In this document: positions 1-5,446 of the stretch, in pieces
Layout of the letters: each line of letters starts with the position of its first letter
Numbering within the stretch: position 1 is the stretch's first letter
DNA from: CAYYHA01 sp964471535
Lineage (GTDB): Bacteria > Myxococcota > Myxococcia > SLRQ01
Length of the DNA: 7,496 nucleotides
Direction: 5' to 3'
Assembly (NCBI GenBank): GCA_964471535.1
Contig: CAYYHA010000215.1
Span: 1 to 7,496, forward strand
The notes under the pieces: generated by a model
Told to the model about the DNA's origin: nothing
Seen by the model: only the letters and a program-made list of their open reading frames with translations
The model's database searches: none
Position numbers and translations under genes: made by a program

Positions 1-24
1 GTCCTGAAGAACCTCGGCGGTTAG
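1..24 (+). CDS. Possible 3' end of a convergent plus-strand gene
   Basis: Frame 1 of the plus strand reads VLKNLGG followed by TAG at 22-24. Seven of the eight codons, counting the stop, end in G or C, matching the composition of real genes here, and the stop is followed by about 110 nt with no convincing gene before the end of the oppositely oriented dehydrogenase. That is what a convergent gene end would look like. Seven codons are too few to identify a product, and the reading could be chance. Upstream sequence would settle it. Confidence 0.22.
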   Translation, partial: VLKNLGG

Positions 25-93
25 CCGGAGCTGGGCCCCGCCTGAGGGCGCCCTGCAGCCGCGTCCTCGGCCGTGGGGCGGCCGGTGGGCGAG

Positions 94-119
94 GCCCCCG
101 CCGGCCAGCCCGCGGGGGC
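94..119 (-). terminator. GC-rich hairpin downstream of the dehydrogenase gene, possible terminator
   Basis: GCCCCCGC (94-101) and GCGGGGGC (112-119) form a perfect 8-bp stem with a 10-nt loop, starting 16 nt past the dehydrogenase stop codon. Neither side has a run of T, so it does not fit a classical intrinsic terminator. GC-rich bacteria often end transcripts at such stems or by Rho. Its position between two possibly convergent genes supports a role as transcript end or as a 3' stabilising structure. The stretch 1-135 otherwise holds only a low-complexity 36-codon reading frame that I do not accept as a gene. Confidence 0.3.
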
Positions 120-135
120 ACGCCCTGCCATGCCT

Positions 136-1053
136 CTAGCCGGATTGGCCGGTGGCGTGGGCTACGAACTGGTTCAGCGAGTCCTGGATGCTCGGGCACA
201 CGCGGACCGAGGAGAGATCCATGATCGCCTCCCACGCCGCGCGGATCGCTTCGATGGTCAGCTCCTGCCCGGGCTCGGCCATCCAGGGGCCGGTGCGGGC
301 CCACTTGTTGCGGGTGATGAGCCCGGCACCCACCTCGAAGATCTCGCCGTTGGCCTCACAGGCCTCGGAACAGAGCCAGGCGACGAGGGGGGAGACCAAC
401 TCCGGGCCGATCTTTTCGAGCAGCTCCGGAGGAAAGATGGTCTCGGTCATCCGCGAGCGCGCAATGGGCGCGATGATGTTGGTGTGGATGTTGTACTTCG
501 CGCCCTCCTGCGCCAGCGTCTGGCCCAGGCCGACCAGACCCATCTTGGCGGCACTGTAGTTGGCCTGGCCGAAGTTGCCGTAGAGGCCCGCGGCGCTCGA
601 GGTCATGATCACGCGGCCGTAGCCCTGTTCACGGAAGTGAGGCCAGGCCGCCTTGGTCACGTTGAAGGCCCCCTTCAGATGGACGGCGATCACCGCATCG
701 AAGTCCGCCTCCTCCATCTTCGCGAAGGACTTGTCGCGCAGGATGCCCGCATTGTTGATCACGATGTCGATGCGGCCGAAGGCGTCGAGCGCCGTGCCCA
801 CGATCCGCTGGGCGGCCTCGTAGTCGGCCACGGAGTCGTAGTTGGGGACGGCCTCGCCGCCGGCAGAACGGATCTCCTCGCAGACCTTCTCGGCGGGCGT
901 GCTGCTCTGGCCCTCGCCGGTGAGCGAGCCGCCTAGGTCGTTGACCACGACCTTCGCGCCGCGGCGGGCCAGGAGCAGGGCATGGGAGCGACCGAGGCCC
1001 CCGCCGGCTCCGGTGACGAGTGCGACCTTCCCATCGAAGCGTACATCGGACAT
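136..1053 (-). CDS. Short-chain dehydrogenase, MFE-2-type (3R)-hydroxyacyl-CoA dehydrogenase-like
   Basis: This 305-residue protein is a classical SDR. The Rossmann glycine motif TGAGGGLG is at residues 14-21, NNAG at 100-103, the catalytic Ser at about 153, and YSAAK with Tyr166 and Lys170. Asp39, in VVVNDLGG at the end of the second beta strand, predicts NAD rather than NADP. The stretches VVVNDLGGSL, NNAGILRDKSF, TSSAAGLYGNFGQANYSAAK and FEVGAG closely match the dehydrogenase domain of peroxisomal multifunctional enzyme type 2 (HSD17B4), which oxidises (3R)-hydroxyacyl-CoA in beta-oxidation and also acts on 17-hydroxysteroids. Here the domain stands alone with a C-terminal tail of about 50 residues; the hydratase and SCP2 domains of the eukaryotic enzyme are absent. 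The start at 1053 is chosen because GGGAGAG lies 5 nt upstream and the homology begins there. A longer frame to 1122 would overlap the likely promoter. Fold and family are secure; the substrate is inferred and could be a fatty acyl-CoA, a steroid or another hydroxyacyl-CoA. Confidence 0.93.
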   Translation of the reverse strand: MSDVRFDGKVALVTGAGGGLGRSHALLLARRGAKVVVNDLGGSLTGEGQSSTPAEKVCEEIRSAGGEAVPNYDSVADYEAAQRIVGTALDAFGRIDIVINNAGILRDKSFAKMEEADFDAVIAVHLKGAFNVTKAAWPHFREQGYGRVIMTSSAAGLYGNFGQANYSAAKMGLVGLGQTLAQEGAKYNIHTNIIAPIARSRMTETIFPPELLEKIGPELVSPLVAWLCSEACEANGEIFEVGAGLITRNKWARTGPWMAEPGQELTIEAIRAAWEAIMDLSSVRVCPSIQDSLNQFVAHATGQSG

Positions 1054-1058
1054 GGCAT

Positions 1059-1065
1059 CTCTCCC
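1059..1065 (-). promoter_or_regulatory. Shine-Dalgarno fixing the dehydrogenase start
   Basis: On the minus strand GGGAGAG is followed by 5 nt and then the ATG at 1053-1051. It decides between this start and an upstream in-frame non-ATG start at 1122, which would add 23 residues outside the conserved SDR fold. Confidence 0.7.
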
Positions 1066-1089
1066 GCTGCGTTGAGGTGTGCGGGCGGG

Positions 1090-1118
1090 ACCATACCGGG
1101 AGCCCTCGCCGAGGTGAA
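1090..1118 (-). promoter_or_regulatory. Candidate sigma70-type promoter for the dehydrogenase gene
   Basis: Reading the minus strand, TTCACC (1118-1113) matches 4 of 6 positions of the -35 consensus. After a spacer of exactly 17 nt, TATGGT (1095-1090) matches 4 of 6 of the -10 consensus, including the key first, second and last bases. Transcription would start near 1083, giving a leader of about 30 nt before the ATG at 1053. It lies in the longest gap of the gene series (1054-1151), which supports independent expression of the dehydrogenase. This is a match by eye; GC-rich genomes can use other sigma factors. Confidence 0.4.
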
Positions 1119-1151
1119 GCACCGAGCGGAGACGGGCCCGGTTGCAGCCCG

Positions 1152-2723
1152 CTACCCGTCGGCGGCCGCCGGGCGATCCGGAGGCGGTGGCGCACCGCGC
1201 TCCTCGGCCGTCGCTTCCTCGTCCTGGCCCCGCTTGCTTCCGCCATCGCCCTCAGTCCCGCGGCTCGGTGGTGCCGCAGCGAGGCCGGGCGCGTAGGCGA
1301 CCACACGGTTTCGTCCTTGCGCCTTTGCCTCGTAGAGGGCATCGTCGGCACGGGAGAGAAGCTCCTTCCCGCTCGCGGCATCGTCGGGGAAGGTCGCCAC
1401 GCCGAGCGACAGAGTCACGCGGCCGAGAGGCTGCGCCTCGGCGCCGGGGAAGGGCTGAGCCTCGACCGCCTGCCGCAGCTTCTCCGCCACCTCCAGGGCT
1501 TGCGCCTTGTCCACCCGCGGCAGGAGCACCGTGAACTCCTCGCCTCCGTAGCGGGCGAGCGTGTCGACGCGCCGCAACTGTGAGCCGAGGATGCGCGCCA
1601 CCTCCTGCAGGATGCGATCCCCCATCGGGTGACCGTGGGTGTCGTTGTAGTGCTTGAAATGATCGATGTCGATCATGATGGCGGAGAGCGCATGCTCGAA
1701 GCGGCGAGCTCGGTTCACCTCCATCTCGAGGCGGGACTCGAGGTGGCGGCGGTTGTAGGTGCCCGTGAGGGGATCGGTGAGGGAGAGTTCGACGGTGCGC
1801 TGGTAGAGCTGTGCATTGGAGATCGCCAGCGCCGCCTGGCGGGCGACCGCCTCGAGCAGCGCCACCTCGCTCTCGCGAAAGGCGTCGACCTCGGGGCGCA
1901 TGAAGGACAGGGCGCCGATGATCTTGTCGCGATAGAGCATCGGAACGACGAGCAGCGAGCCCTCGCCCTTTCGCGCACCCTTGTAGTGGAGGTATCGGGG
2001 TTCCTTCGTCGTATCGGGGATCAGGACCGTGTCGCGCCGTTCGTGCACGATGCTGATCACACCCTCGTCGTCGCGAAAGCGCAGCCCCTCCACGCCGGCC
2101 TCGGGGTCGAAGCCGTAGGCCTCGGTGATCACGTATTCGCGGTTTTCCTCCTCGTAGAGCAGCAGCGCGAACTCGTTGAAGCCCAGGGTCACCCCGACCA
2201 TCTGGGTGATGCGCGAGAGCACGCCGGTCACCTCGAGGGAGGAGGAGAGTTCGCGGCCCACCTCGATGAGGAGGGTCAGCTCGCGGACCCGCTGCGAGAG
2301 CTCCTCGCTCTTCTCCGCCAGCTGCGCCTTGAGATCGAGCTCGCGCTTCATCATCTCCCGCTCCCGATCGCTGTCGATCTGGGTGGCGGCCATGTCGGTA
2401 ATCTCGGCGAGCATGGTGTTGAAGGCACGCGCGAGCTCCCCGATCTCGTCGTCGCTGTCGACCTGCGCCCGCACCAAGAAGTCCCCGGCCTCGGCCTTCT
2501 TCATCACACGCGCAAGGCGTTCGAGGCGGCGGAGCACCAGGATGCGCACTGCAACGACGGTGCCCACCACCGCAGCGGCCACCGCCGAGAGGAGCACGAG
2601 GGCGTCCGATGACCGCAGGGAGGTGCCCGAGAGCCACAGCCCCAACCCGGCGGCGAGCAGTGCGCACGCGCCGGCAAAGACTGCGGTCTTGCGCCCAAGG
2701 CGCCGTCGGAGGAAGCGCGCCAT
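1152..2723 (-). CDS. Membrane-bound HAMP-GAF-GGDEF diguanylate cyclase
   Basis: This 523-residue protein should make cyclic di-GMP from two GTP at the inner membrane. Two hydrophobic segments (about 13-31 and 41-64) are separated by only about nine residues, so there is no periplasmic sensor domain. A HAMP linker follows (about 62-115, with DDEIGELARAFNTM), then a charged coiled coil (about 115-160), a GAF domain (about 160-305) and a GGDEF domain (about 311-478). The active site is intact: RYGGEEF has GGEEF at 393-397, MIDIDHFK supplies the metal-binding Asp352, and LTDPLTGTYNRR marks the domain start. RRVD (384-387) lies five residues before GGEEF and fits the RxxD allosteric inhibitory site, so product inhibition is expected. 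The last 45 or so residues are rich in Ala, Pro, Gly and charge and look disordered. The ligand of the GAF domain cannot be read from sequence. The gene lies 72 nt after the protease gene. The ATG at 2723 has only a G-run (GGGGG) as ribosome site, but the conserved membrane start makes it likely. No EAL or HD-GYP partner is in the window. Confidence 0.94.
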   Translation of the reverse strand: MARFLRRRLGRKTAVFAGACALLAAGLGLWLSGTSLRSSDALVLLSAVAAAVVGTVVAVRILVLRRLERLARVMKKAEAGDFLVRAQVDSDDEIGELARAFNTMLAEITDMAATQIDSDREREMMKRELDLKAQLAEKSEELSQRVRELTLLIEVGRELSSSLEVTGVLSRITQMVGVTLGFNEFALLLYEEENREYVITEAYGFDPEAGVEGLRFRDDEGVISIVHERRDTVLIPDTTKEPRYLHYKGARKGEGSLLVVPMLYRDKIIGALSFMRPEVDAFRESEVALLEAVARQAALAISNAQLYQRTVELSLTDPLTGTYNRRHLESRLEMEVNRARRFEHALSAIMIDIDHFKHYNDTHGHPMGDRILQEVARILGSQLRRVDTLARYGGEEFTVLLPRVDKAQALEVAEKLRQAVEAQPFPGAEAQPLGRVTLSLGVATFPDDAASGKELLSRADDALYEAKAQGRNRVVAYAPGLAAAPPSRGTEGDGGSKRGQDEEATAEERGAPPPPDRPAAADG

Positions 2724-2795
2724 GTGGCCCCCAAACTTACCACCCCTGTGCCAGAGGCGCGGAGGGGCAGAGGGAATGCACGGCCGCTGGCGGGA

Positions 2796-3812
2796 TCAGT
2801 GGAGGAGAGGGGGCCCGCCTGGATCGGCTGCAGAGATGCGCTCTTCCGAGGCCTCCAGGGGGGGCAGGTCGCCAGCGGCGGCCTCGGCCAGGAGTGACTC
2901 CTCGGCCTCCATCTCGGCCAGGCGCCTTCGCGCGCCCCGGCGGCGGTGCCACCAGGCGTAGAGGAAGAGGAGAGAGATCAACCCCCAGAAGAAGCCCGTC
3001 GAAGCGACGGCGGGGACCCAGGTGTAGCGGAGCCTGAGGGCATCGTGCCAGGCGATCTCCAGCTTCCACAGGGGCTCTCCGGTGGCCGCTTCGAGGGCCG
3101 CCTCGAAGGGCGCGCCCGCGACCACCCCTCGGATCAAGCGATGCATCGCCGGACGGCCGTAGGTGCCGAAGAACCACGAAACGAAGGCGATGGACTCGGC
3201 GTAGGCGAGGCGCACCTCCTGCGGGTGGTCGGGCCAGCCGCGCACCAGGTCGGAGAGCGGGATGAGCTCGTCGCGGGTGACCGCGCCGGAGAGGAGGGCG
3301 ACGCGACCGAGGTCCCACTCGCCGGCGTGGTAGGTGGCGATGCCCTCGAGGAAGAATCGCGGGAAGCGCCCCGGCGCCAGCCGGCCCAGCGCGATGTGGC
3401 TCACCTCGTGGGCGAGGACCTGCTCGAGCGAGGCGCTGCGCGGGGCGCCGCGCCCGTCGAGCACGATGAGGTCGAGGTCGGGGTAGGCGACCCCGGCCGC
3501 CCAAGTGGGCGCCTTGCGCCCCGGCGGCATGAGGGCGCGGAACGAGGCGGTGTCGTGACCGATCCGCACCTCGGTGATGCCGTCGTAGTCCTCCCCGAGG
3601 TCCTGGGCCAGGCGGTCCCGGATCTCCTCGGCCGAGCGAGCGAGATGGCGCGCGACCCCCTCCGCCCCCGGGGACGCGCGGAAGACGAAGCGCGAGGTCC
3701 GGGCGACGAGCCGCCCGCGCGCGCTCGGGCCCTCCGCCGCAGGCGCGGTGTCGGCGGGTCGATGCACGAGGACAGTGACGAGGAGCAGAGCGACGGCGAG
3801 GAAGCGGCGCAT
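2796..3812 (-). CDS. Membrane-anchored gluzincin metalloprotease (peptidase MA-like)
   Basis: This 338-residue protein is predicted to be exported. A basic N-terminus and hydrophobic core (MRRFLAVALLLVTVLV) form a signal peptide, followed by an Ala/Pro-rich stretch. The metalloprotease core has HEVSH at 135-139, with two zinc His and the catalytic Glu136, and FFLEGIATY supplies the third ligand Glu156, 17 residues later. This HExxH plus EGxA pattern is typical of the peptidase-MA gluzincins. A hydrophobic segment at about 264-288 is followed by an Arg cluster (WWHRRRGARRR), giving a single-pass anchor with the catalytic domain outside and an acidic cytoplasmic tail of about 50 residues. The substrate is unknown; envelope or secreted proteins are the natural guess. 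It may be co-transcribed with the DUF167 gene 41 nt upstream. The ATG at 3812 is chosen because it places the signal peptide at the N-terminus, though no clear ribosome site precedes it. A TTG at 3857 overlapping the DUF167 stop (TTGA) would add 15 residues. Confidence 0.85.
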   Translation of the reverse strand: MRRFLAVALLLVTVLVHRPADTAPAAEGPSARGRLVARTSRFVFRASPGAEGVARHLARSAEEIRDRLAQDLGEDYDGITEVRIGHDTASFRALMPPGRKAPTWAAGVAYPDLDLIVLDGRGAPRSASLEQVLAHEVSHIALGRLAPGRFPRFFLEGIATYHAGEWDLGRVALLSGAVTRDELIPLSDLVRGWPDHPQEVRLAYAESIAFVSWFFGTYGRPAMHRLIRGVVAGAPFEAALEAATGEPLWKLEIAWHDALRLRYTWVPAVASTGFFWGLISLLFLYAWWHRRRGARRRLAEMEAEESLLAEAAAGDLPPLEASEERISAADPGGPPLLH

Positions 3813-3853
3813 CGGGGTCAGTATGGCCCGGGCGGCTGCGCTGCCAAGCGGCG

Positions 3854-4144
3854 TCAAAGACCGAGGGCGGCGATGGCCGCCTCCGGGGTGAGGCCGCGGA
3901 CGCGCAGGCGCTTGTGGCGCCCGGTCTGCCCGGACAGGATCTCCACGTCCCGCCGGCTGACCCCCAGTGCCGTGGCGAAGAAGCGGCGCAGCGCCTCGTT
4001 CGCTCGACCGTCGACGGGCGGCGCGGCGAGCTGCACCTTCAGCGCCTCGCCGTACGTCCCCACGATGCGGCTCTTCTTGGCCCGTGGCTGCACGTGGAGG
4101 ATGAGCACAACACCGTCCCCATCGGCCAGCAGCCAGGGCGCCAC
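3854..4144 (-). CDS. DUF167 / YggU family protein (UPF0235)
   Basis: This small protein of 96 residues matches the DUF167 family across its whole length: HVQPRAKKSRIVG (17-29), the hallmark APPVDGRANEAL (41-52) and SGQTGRHKRLRV (71-82). Family members are about 75-110 residues with a compact alpha/beta fold. Their biochemical role is not established, though the basic conserved surface has prompted suggestions of nucleic-acid binding. The start codon is GTG, with GAGGG 7 nt upstream inside the end of divIVA, and only 3 nt separate it from the divIVA stop, so the two are almost certainly co-transcribed. DUF167 genes are commonly found beside divIVA, yggT and proC, which fits this neighbourhood. 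It has no signal peptide or membrane segment and is expected in the cytoplasm. Confidence 0.92.
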   Translation of the reverse strand: MAPWLLADGDGVVLILHVQPRAKKSRIVGTYGEALKVQLAAPPVDGRANEALRRFFATALGVSRRDVEILSGQTGRHKRLRVRGLTPEAAIAALGL

Positions 4145-4147
4145 GCT

Positions 4148-4690
4148 TCAGCCCTCGTCGCTCCCAGTGCCGCTGCGGCTCGCCGCCTGCGGGGCCAGGA
4201 ACTCGACGTTCTCCCGGATGCGCTCGAGGGGCTTGCTCTCCACCTCCTCATCGAAGCTCTCGAGCACCGCCCGGTGGCTCTCGATGAGGTGGCGCAGCTC
4301 GGCCCGGAAGCGCGCTCGCTCCCGCTTCAGCTCGTTGATGTCGGCGATCAGCTCGACGAGCCGGCGGTGTGCGTCCTGCACGATCCGCTCCGCCTGCACC
4401 TTTGCGTCGGCCAGGAAGATCTCGCTCTCCTTGCGCGCCTGCTCCTTGATGTCCGCGGTGATCTTCTGCGCGGTCATCAGGGTCTCCTGCAGGATCTTCT
4501 CCCGCTCCTCATACTCGGCGAGGCGGGCGCTCTGCCGGCGCACCTCCTCCTTCAGGGAGATGTTCTCCTTGATCACCGCCTCGAGCTCGCCGGCGACGAG
4601 ATCGAGGAAGGCGTCCACCTCGTCGGGATCGAGGCCTCGCAGGGCGGTGCGAAAGGTCTTCTTCTGGATGTCCAGCGGCGTGATCTTCAT
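4148..4690 (-). CDS. divIVA: DivIVA-domain coiled-coil protein
   Basis: This protein has 180 residues. Its N-terminus (MKITPLDIQKKTF, then RGLDPDEVDAFLD) matches the DivIVA membrane-binding domain position for position. Compared with Bacillus subtilis DivIVA, Arg18 is kept and the membrane-inserting Phe17 is Leu17, still hydrophobic. Residues about 30-150 are almost entirely heptad-like charged coiled coil (ELEAVIKENISLKEEVRRQ and onward), followed by a short Ser/Gly-rich end. DivIVA proteins oligomerise, sense negatively curved membrane at poles and septa, and recruit division, wall-synthesis or chromosome-segregation factors. In GC-rich diderm lineages the short homologues are mostly uncharacterised, so the exact partner is unknown. 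The start at 4690 is well supported by AGGAGG 7 nt upstream. The ATG overlaps the hydrolase stop as ATGA, pointing to translational coupling. A frame extending to 4918 only shadows the hydrolase gene. Confidence 0.93.
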   Translation of the reverse strand: MKITPLDIQKKTFRTALRGLDPDEVDAFLDLVAGELEAVIKENISLKEEVRRQSARLAEYEEREKILQETLMTAQKITADIKEQARKESEIFLADAKVQAERIVQDAHRRLVELIADINELKRERARFRAELRHLIESHRAVLESFDEEVESKPLERIRENVEFLAPQAASRSGTGSDEG

Positions 4691-5391
4691 GGGGACGCCT
4701 CCTGCCTGGCGGCGGTCTCTCGTAGGATCCGAATCACGTGACGGTGTGCCTCGGGTGCGAAGAGGAGGCCGGCGTGACCGTGCGCGTCGAGGGTGATGGC
4801 CTCTGCGCCCTCGAGGTGCGCCCGCTCGGGGGGGCGGATGAAGTGGTCCTTCGACGAGGCGATGGTGAGGCACCGAAGTGGGGCGAGGGCCGAGCGGCTC
4901 GCCTCGAGCCGGGCCCACAGCGGGTTCGCGGGCGCAAGCTCGCGGAGCAGAGGCACTGGCCGGGCGAGCGCGGCGAGCGGCAGCGCCCGATGGGGCGTGG
5001 AGAGGGTGACGAACGCGTCGGTGCGCCCGCTGCCACCTAGGAGCTGCAGCCAGGTGCGCGCCACGAGTCCCCCGAGGCTGTGGCCGACCAGGATGAGGCG
5101 CTCGGACCCGAGGTGCGCTGCGATGAAGGCATCGAGCCGGGCGGCGAGCCCCTCGACCGTTCCGGTAGCGCCGTAGCGGAAGGCGGCGATCCGCGCCTGC
5201 CCCGCCCGGCGCAGTGCCCGCTCGAGGGCCACGAAGGCCCCGGGATGGGAGGCGTGGCCGTGGACGAGCACCACCGTGCGCTCGCCGGGCTTCGGTGGGG
5301 TGGCAGGCACCCGTGCCCGCCCTCGGGGCAGGAGCAGGCCTTGGGCGGTGTAGGCAAACACCTCGCGTGCGACGACCCTCAGCACGGGCAC
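4687..5391 (-). CDS. Alpha/beta hydrolase, lipase/esterase-like
   Basis: This 234-residue protein has the alpha/beta-hydrolase fold with a complete probable triad: nucleophile Ser105 in GHSLGG (103-108), Asp182 in SSKDHF, and His206 in HGHAGLL. VVLVHGHASHPGAF (40-53) supplies the oxyanion-hole HG motif. STPHRALPL after the nucleophile is typical of bacterial lipases and PGAP1-like acylhydrolases, which suggests an ester or lipid substrate, but the specificity cannot be read. No signal peptide or membrane span is evident, so it is likely cytoplasmic. The start is uncertain. GTG at 5391 is the longest option, since an in-frame TAG stands at 5397-5395; GTGs at 5385 and 5361 are alternatives, and none has a good ribosome site, suggesting weak or coupled translation. 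It sits between proC and divIVA, where yggT is often found, and its TGA overlaps the divIVA ATG. Confidence 0.88.
   Translation of the reverse strand: MPVLRVVAREVFAYTAQGLLLPRGRARVPATPPKPGERTVVLVHGHASHPGAFVALERALRRAGQARIAAFRYGATGTVEGLAARLDAFIAAHLGSERLILVGHSLGGLVARTWLQLLGGSGRTDAFVTLSTPHRALPLAALARPVPLLRELAPANPLWARLEASRSALAPLRCLTIASSKDHFIRPPERAHLEGAEAITLDAHGHAGLLFAPEAHRHVIRILRETAARQEASP
4698..4703 (-). promoter_or_regulatory. Consensus Shine-Dalgarno of divIVA inside the hydrolase gene
   Basis: AGGAGG on the minus strand stands 7 nt before the ATG at 4690-4688, within the last codons of the hydrolase gene. It is the clearest full-consensus ribosome site in the window and fixes the divIVA start against a much longer upstream-open frame. 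It implies that divIVA is translated strongly as well as coupled through the ATGA overlap. Confidence 0.8.
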
Positions 5392-5410
5392 AGGCTAGCA
5401 GAGGCGGGGC

Positions 5411-5436
5411 GGCCCCACGAATAATCGGTGGGTGCC
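5411..5436 (-). other. Imperfect hairpin in the proC-hydrolase gap
   Basis: The 55-nt gap between proC and the hydrolase gene holds an inverted repeat: GGCCCCACGA (5411-5420) pairs with TCGGTGGGTGCC (5425-5436) as ten base pairs with two single-base bulges and an ATAA (minus strand TTAT) loop. The loop is one of the few A/T-rich spots in the gap. No T-run follows on the minus strand, so an intrinsic terminator is unlikely. It could attenuate, stabilise or be a processing point between proC and the downstream genes. Only the pairing is seen; the role is a guess. Confidence 0.25.
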
Positions 5437-5446
5437 GGGGCGCCGG

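Noticed and set aside
46..53. GGGCGCCC palindrome
   Set aside because: Short and expected by chance at this GC content; nothing around it suggests an operator.
21..131. 36-codon minus-strand frame after the dehydrogenase stop
   Set aside because: It starts 4 nt after the stop but encodes only low-complexity Gly/Ala/Pro/Arg and spans the hairpin at 94-119. There is no sign of selection on it.
1054..1122. 23-residue N-terminal extension of the dehydrogenase
   Set aside because: It overlaps the promoter candidate, lacks a ribosome site, and SDR homology begins at the ATG at 1053.
1629..2612. 327-codon plus-strand frame antisense to the cyclase
   Set aside because: No family resemblance, and it lies wholly opposite a conserved gene.
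1252..2667. 471-codon minus-strand frame inside the cyclase gene
   Set aside because: It is another off-frame shadow; the overlapping frame has an intact HAMP-GAF-GGDEF protein.
2735..2751. Sigma54-like site before the cyclase (TGGCAC, then TGGTA)
   Set aside because: The -24 half is perfect, but the -12 half lacks the required GC (TGGTA instead of TTGCA), and the start would fall almost on the ATG.
2946..4796. 616-codon open frame on the plus strand
   Set aside because: It lies antisense to the protease, DUF167 and divIVA genes, has no recognisable domain and is rich in Arg, Ser, Ala and Gly. Long antisense frames are expected in GC-rich coding DNA.
4691..4918. N-terminal extension of the divIVA frame
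   Set aside because: The consensus ribosome site 7 nt before 4690 and the exact DivIVA N-terminus fix the start; the extension is Arg/Pro-rich shadow of the hydrolase gene.
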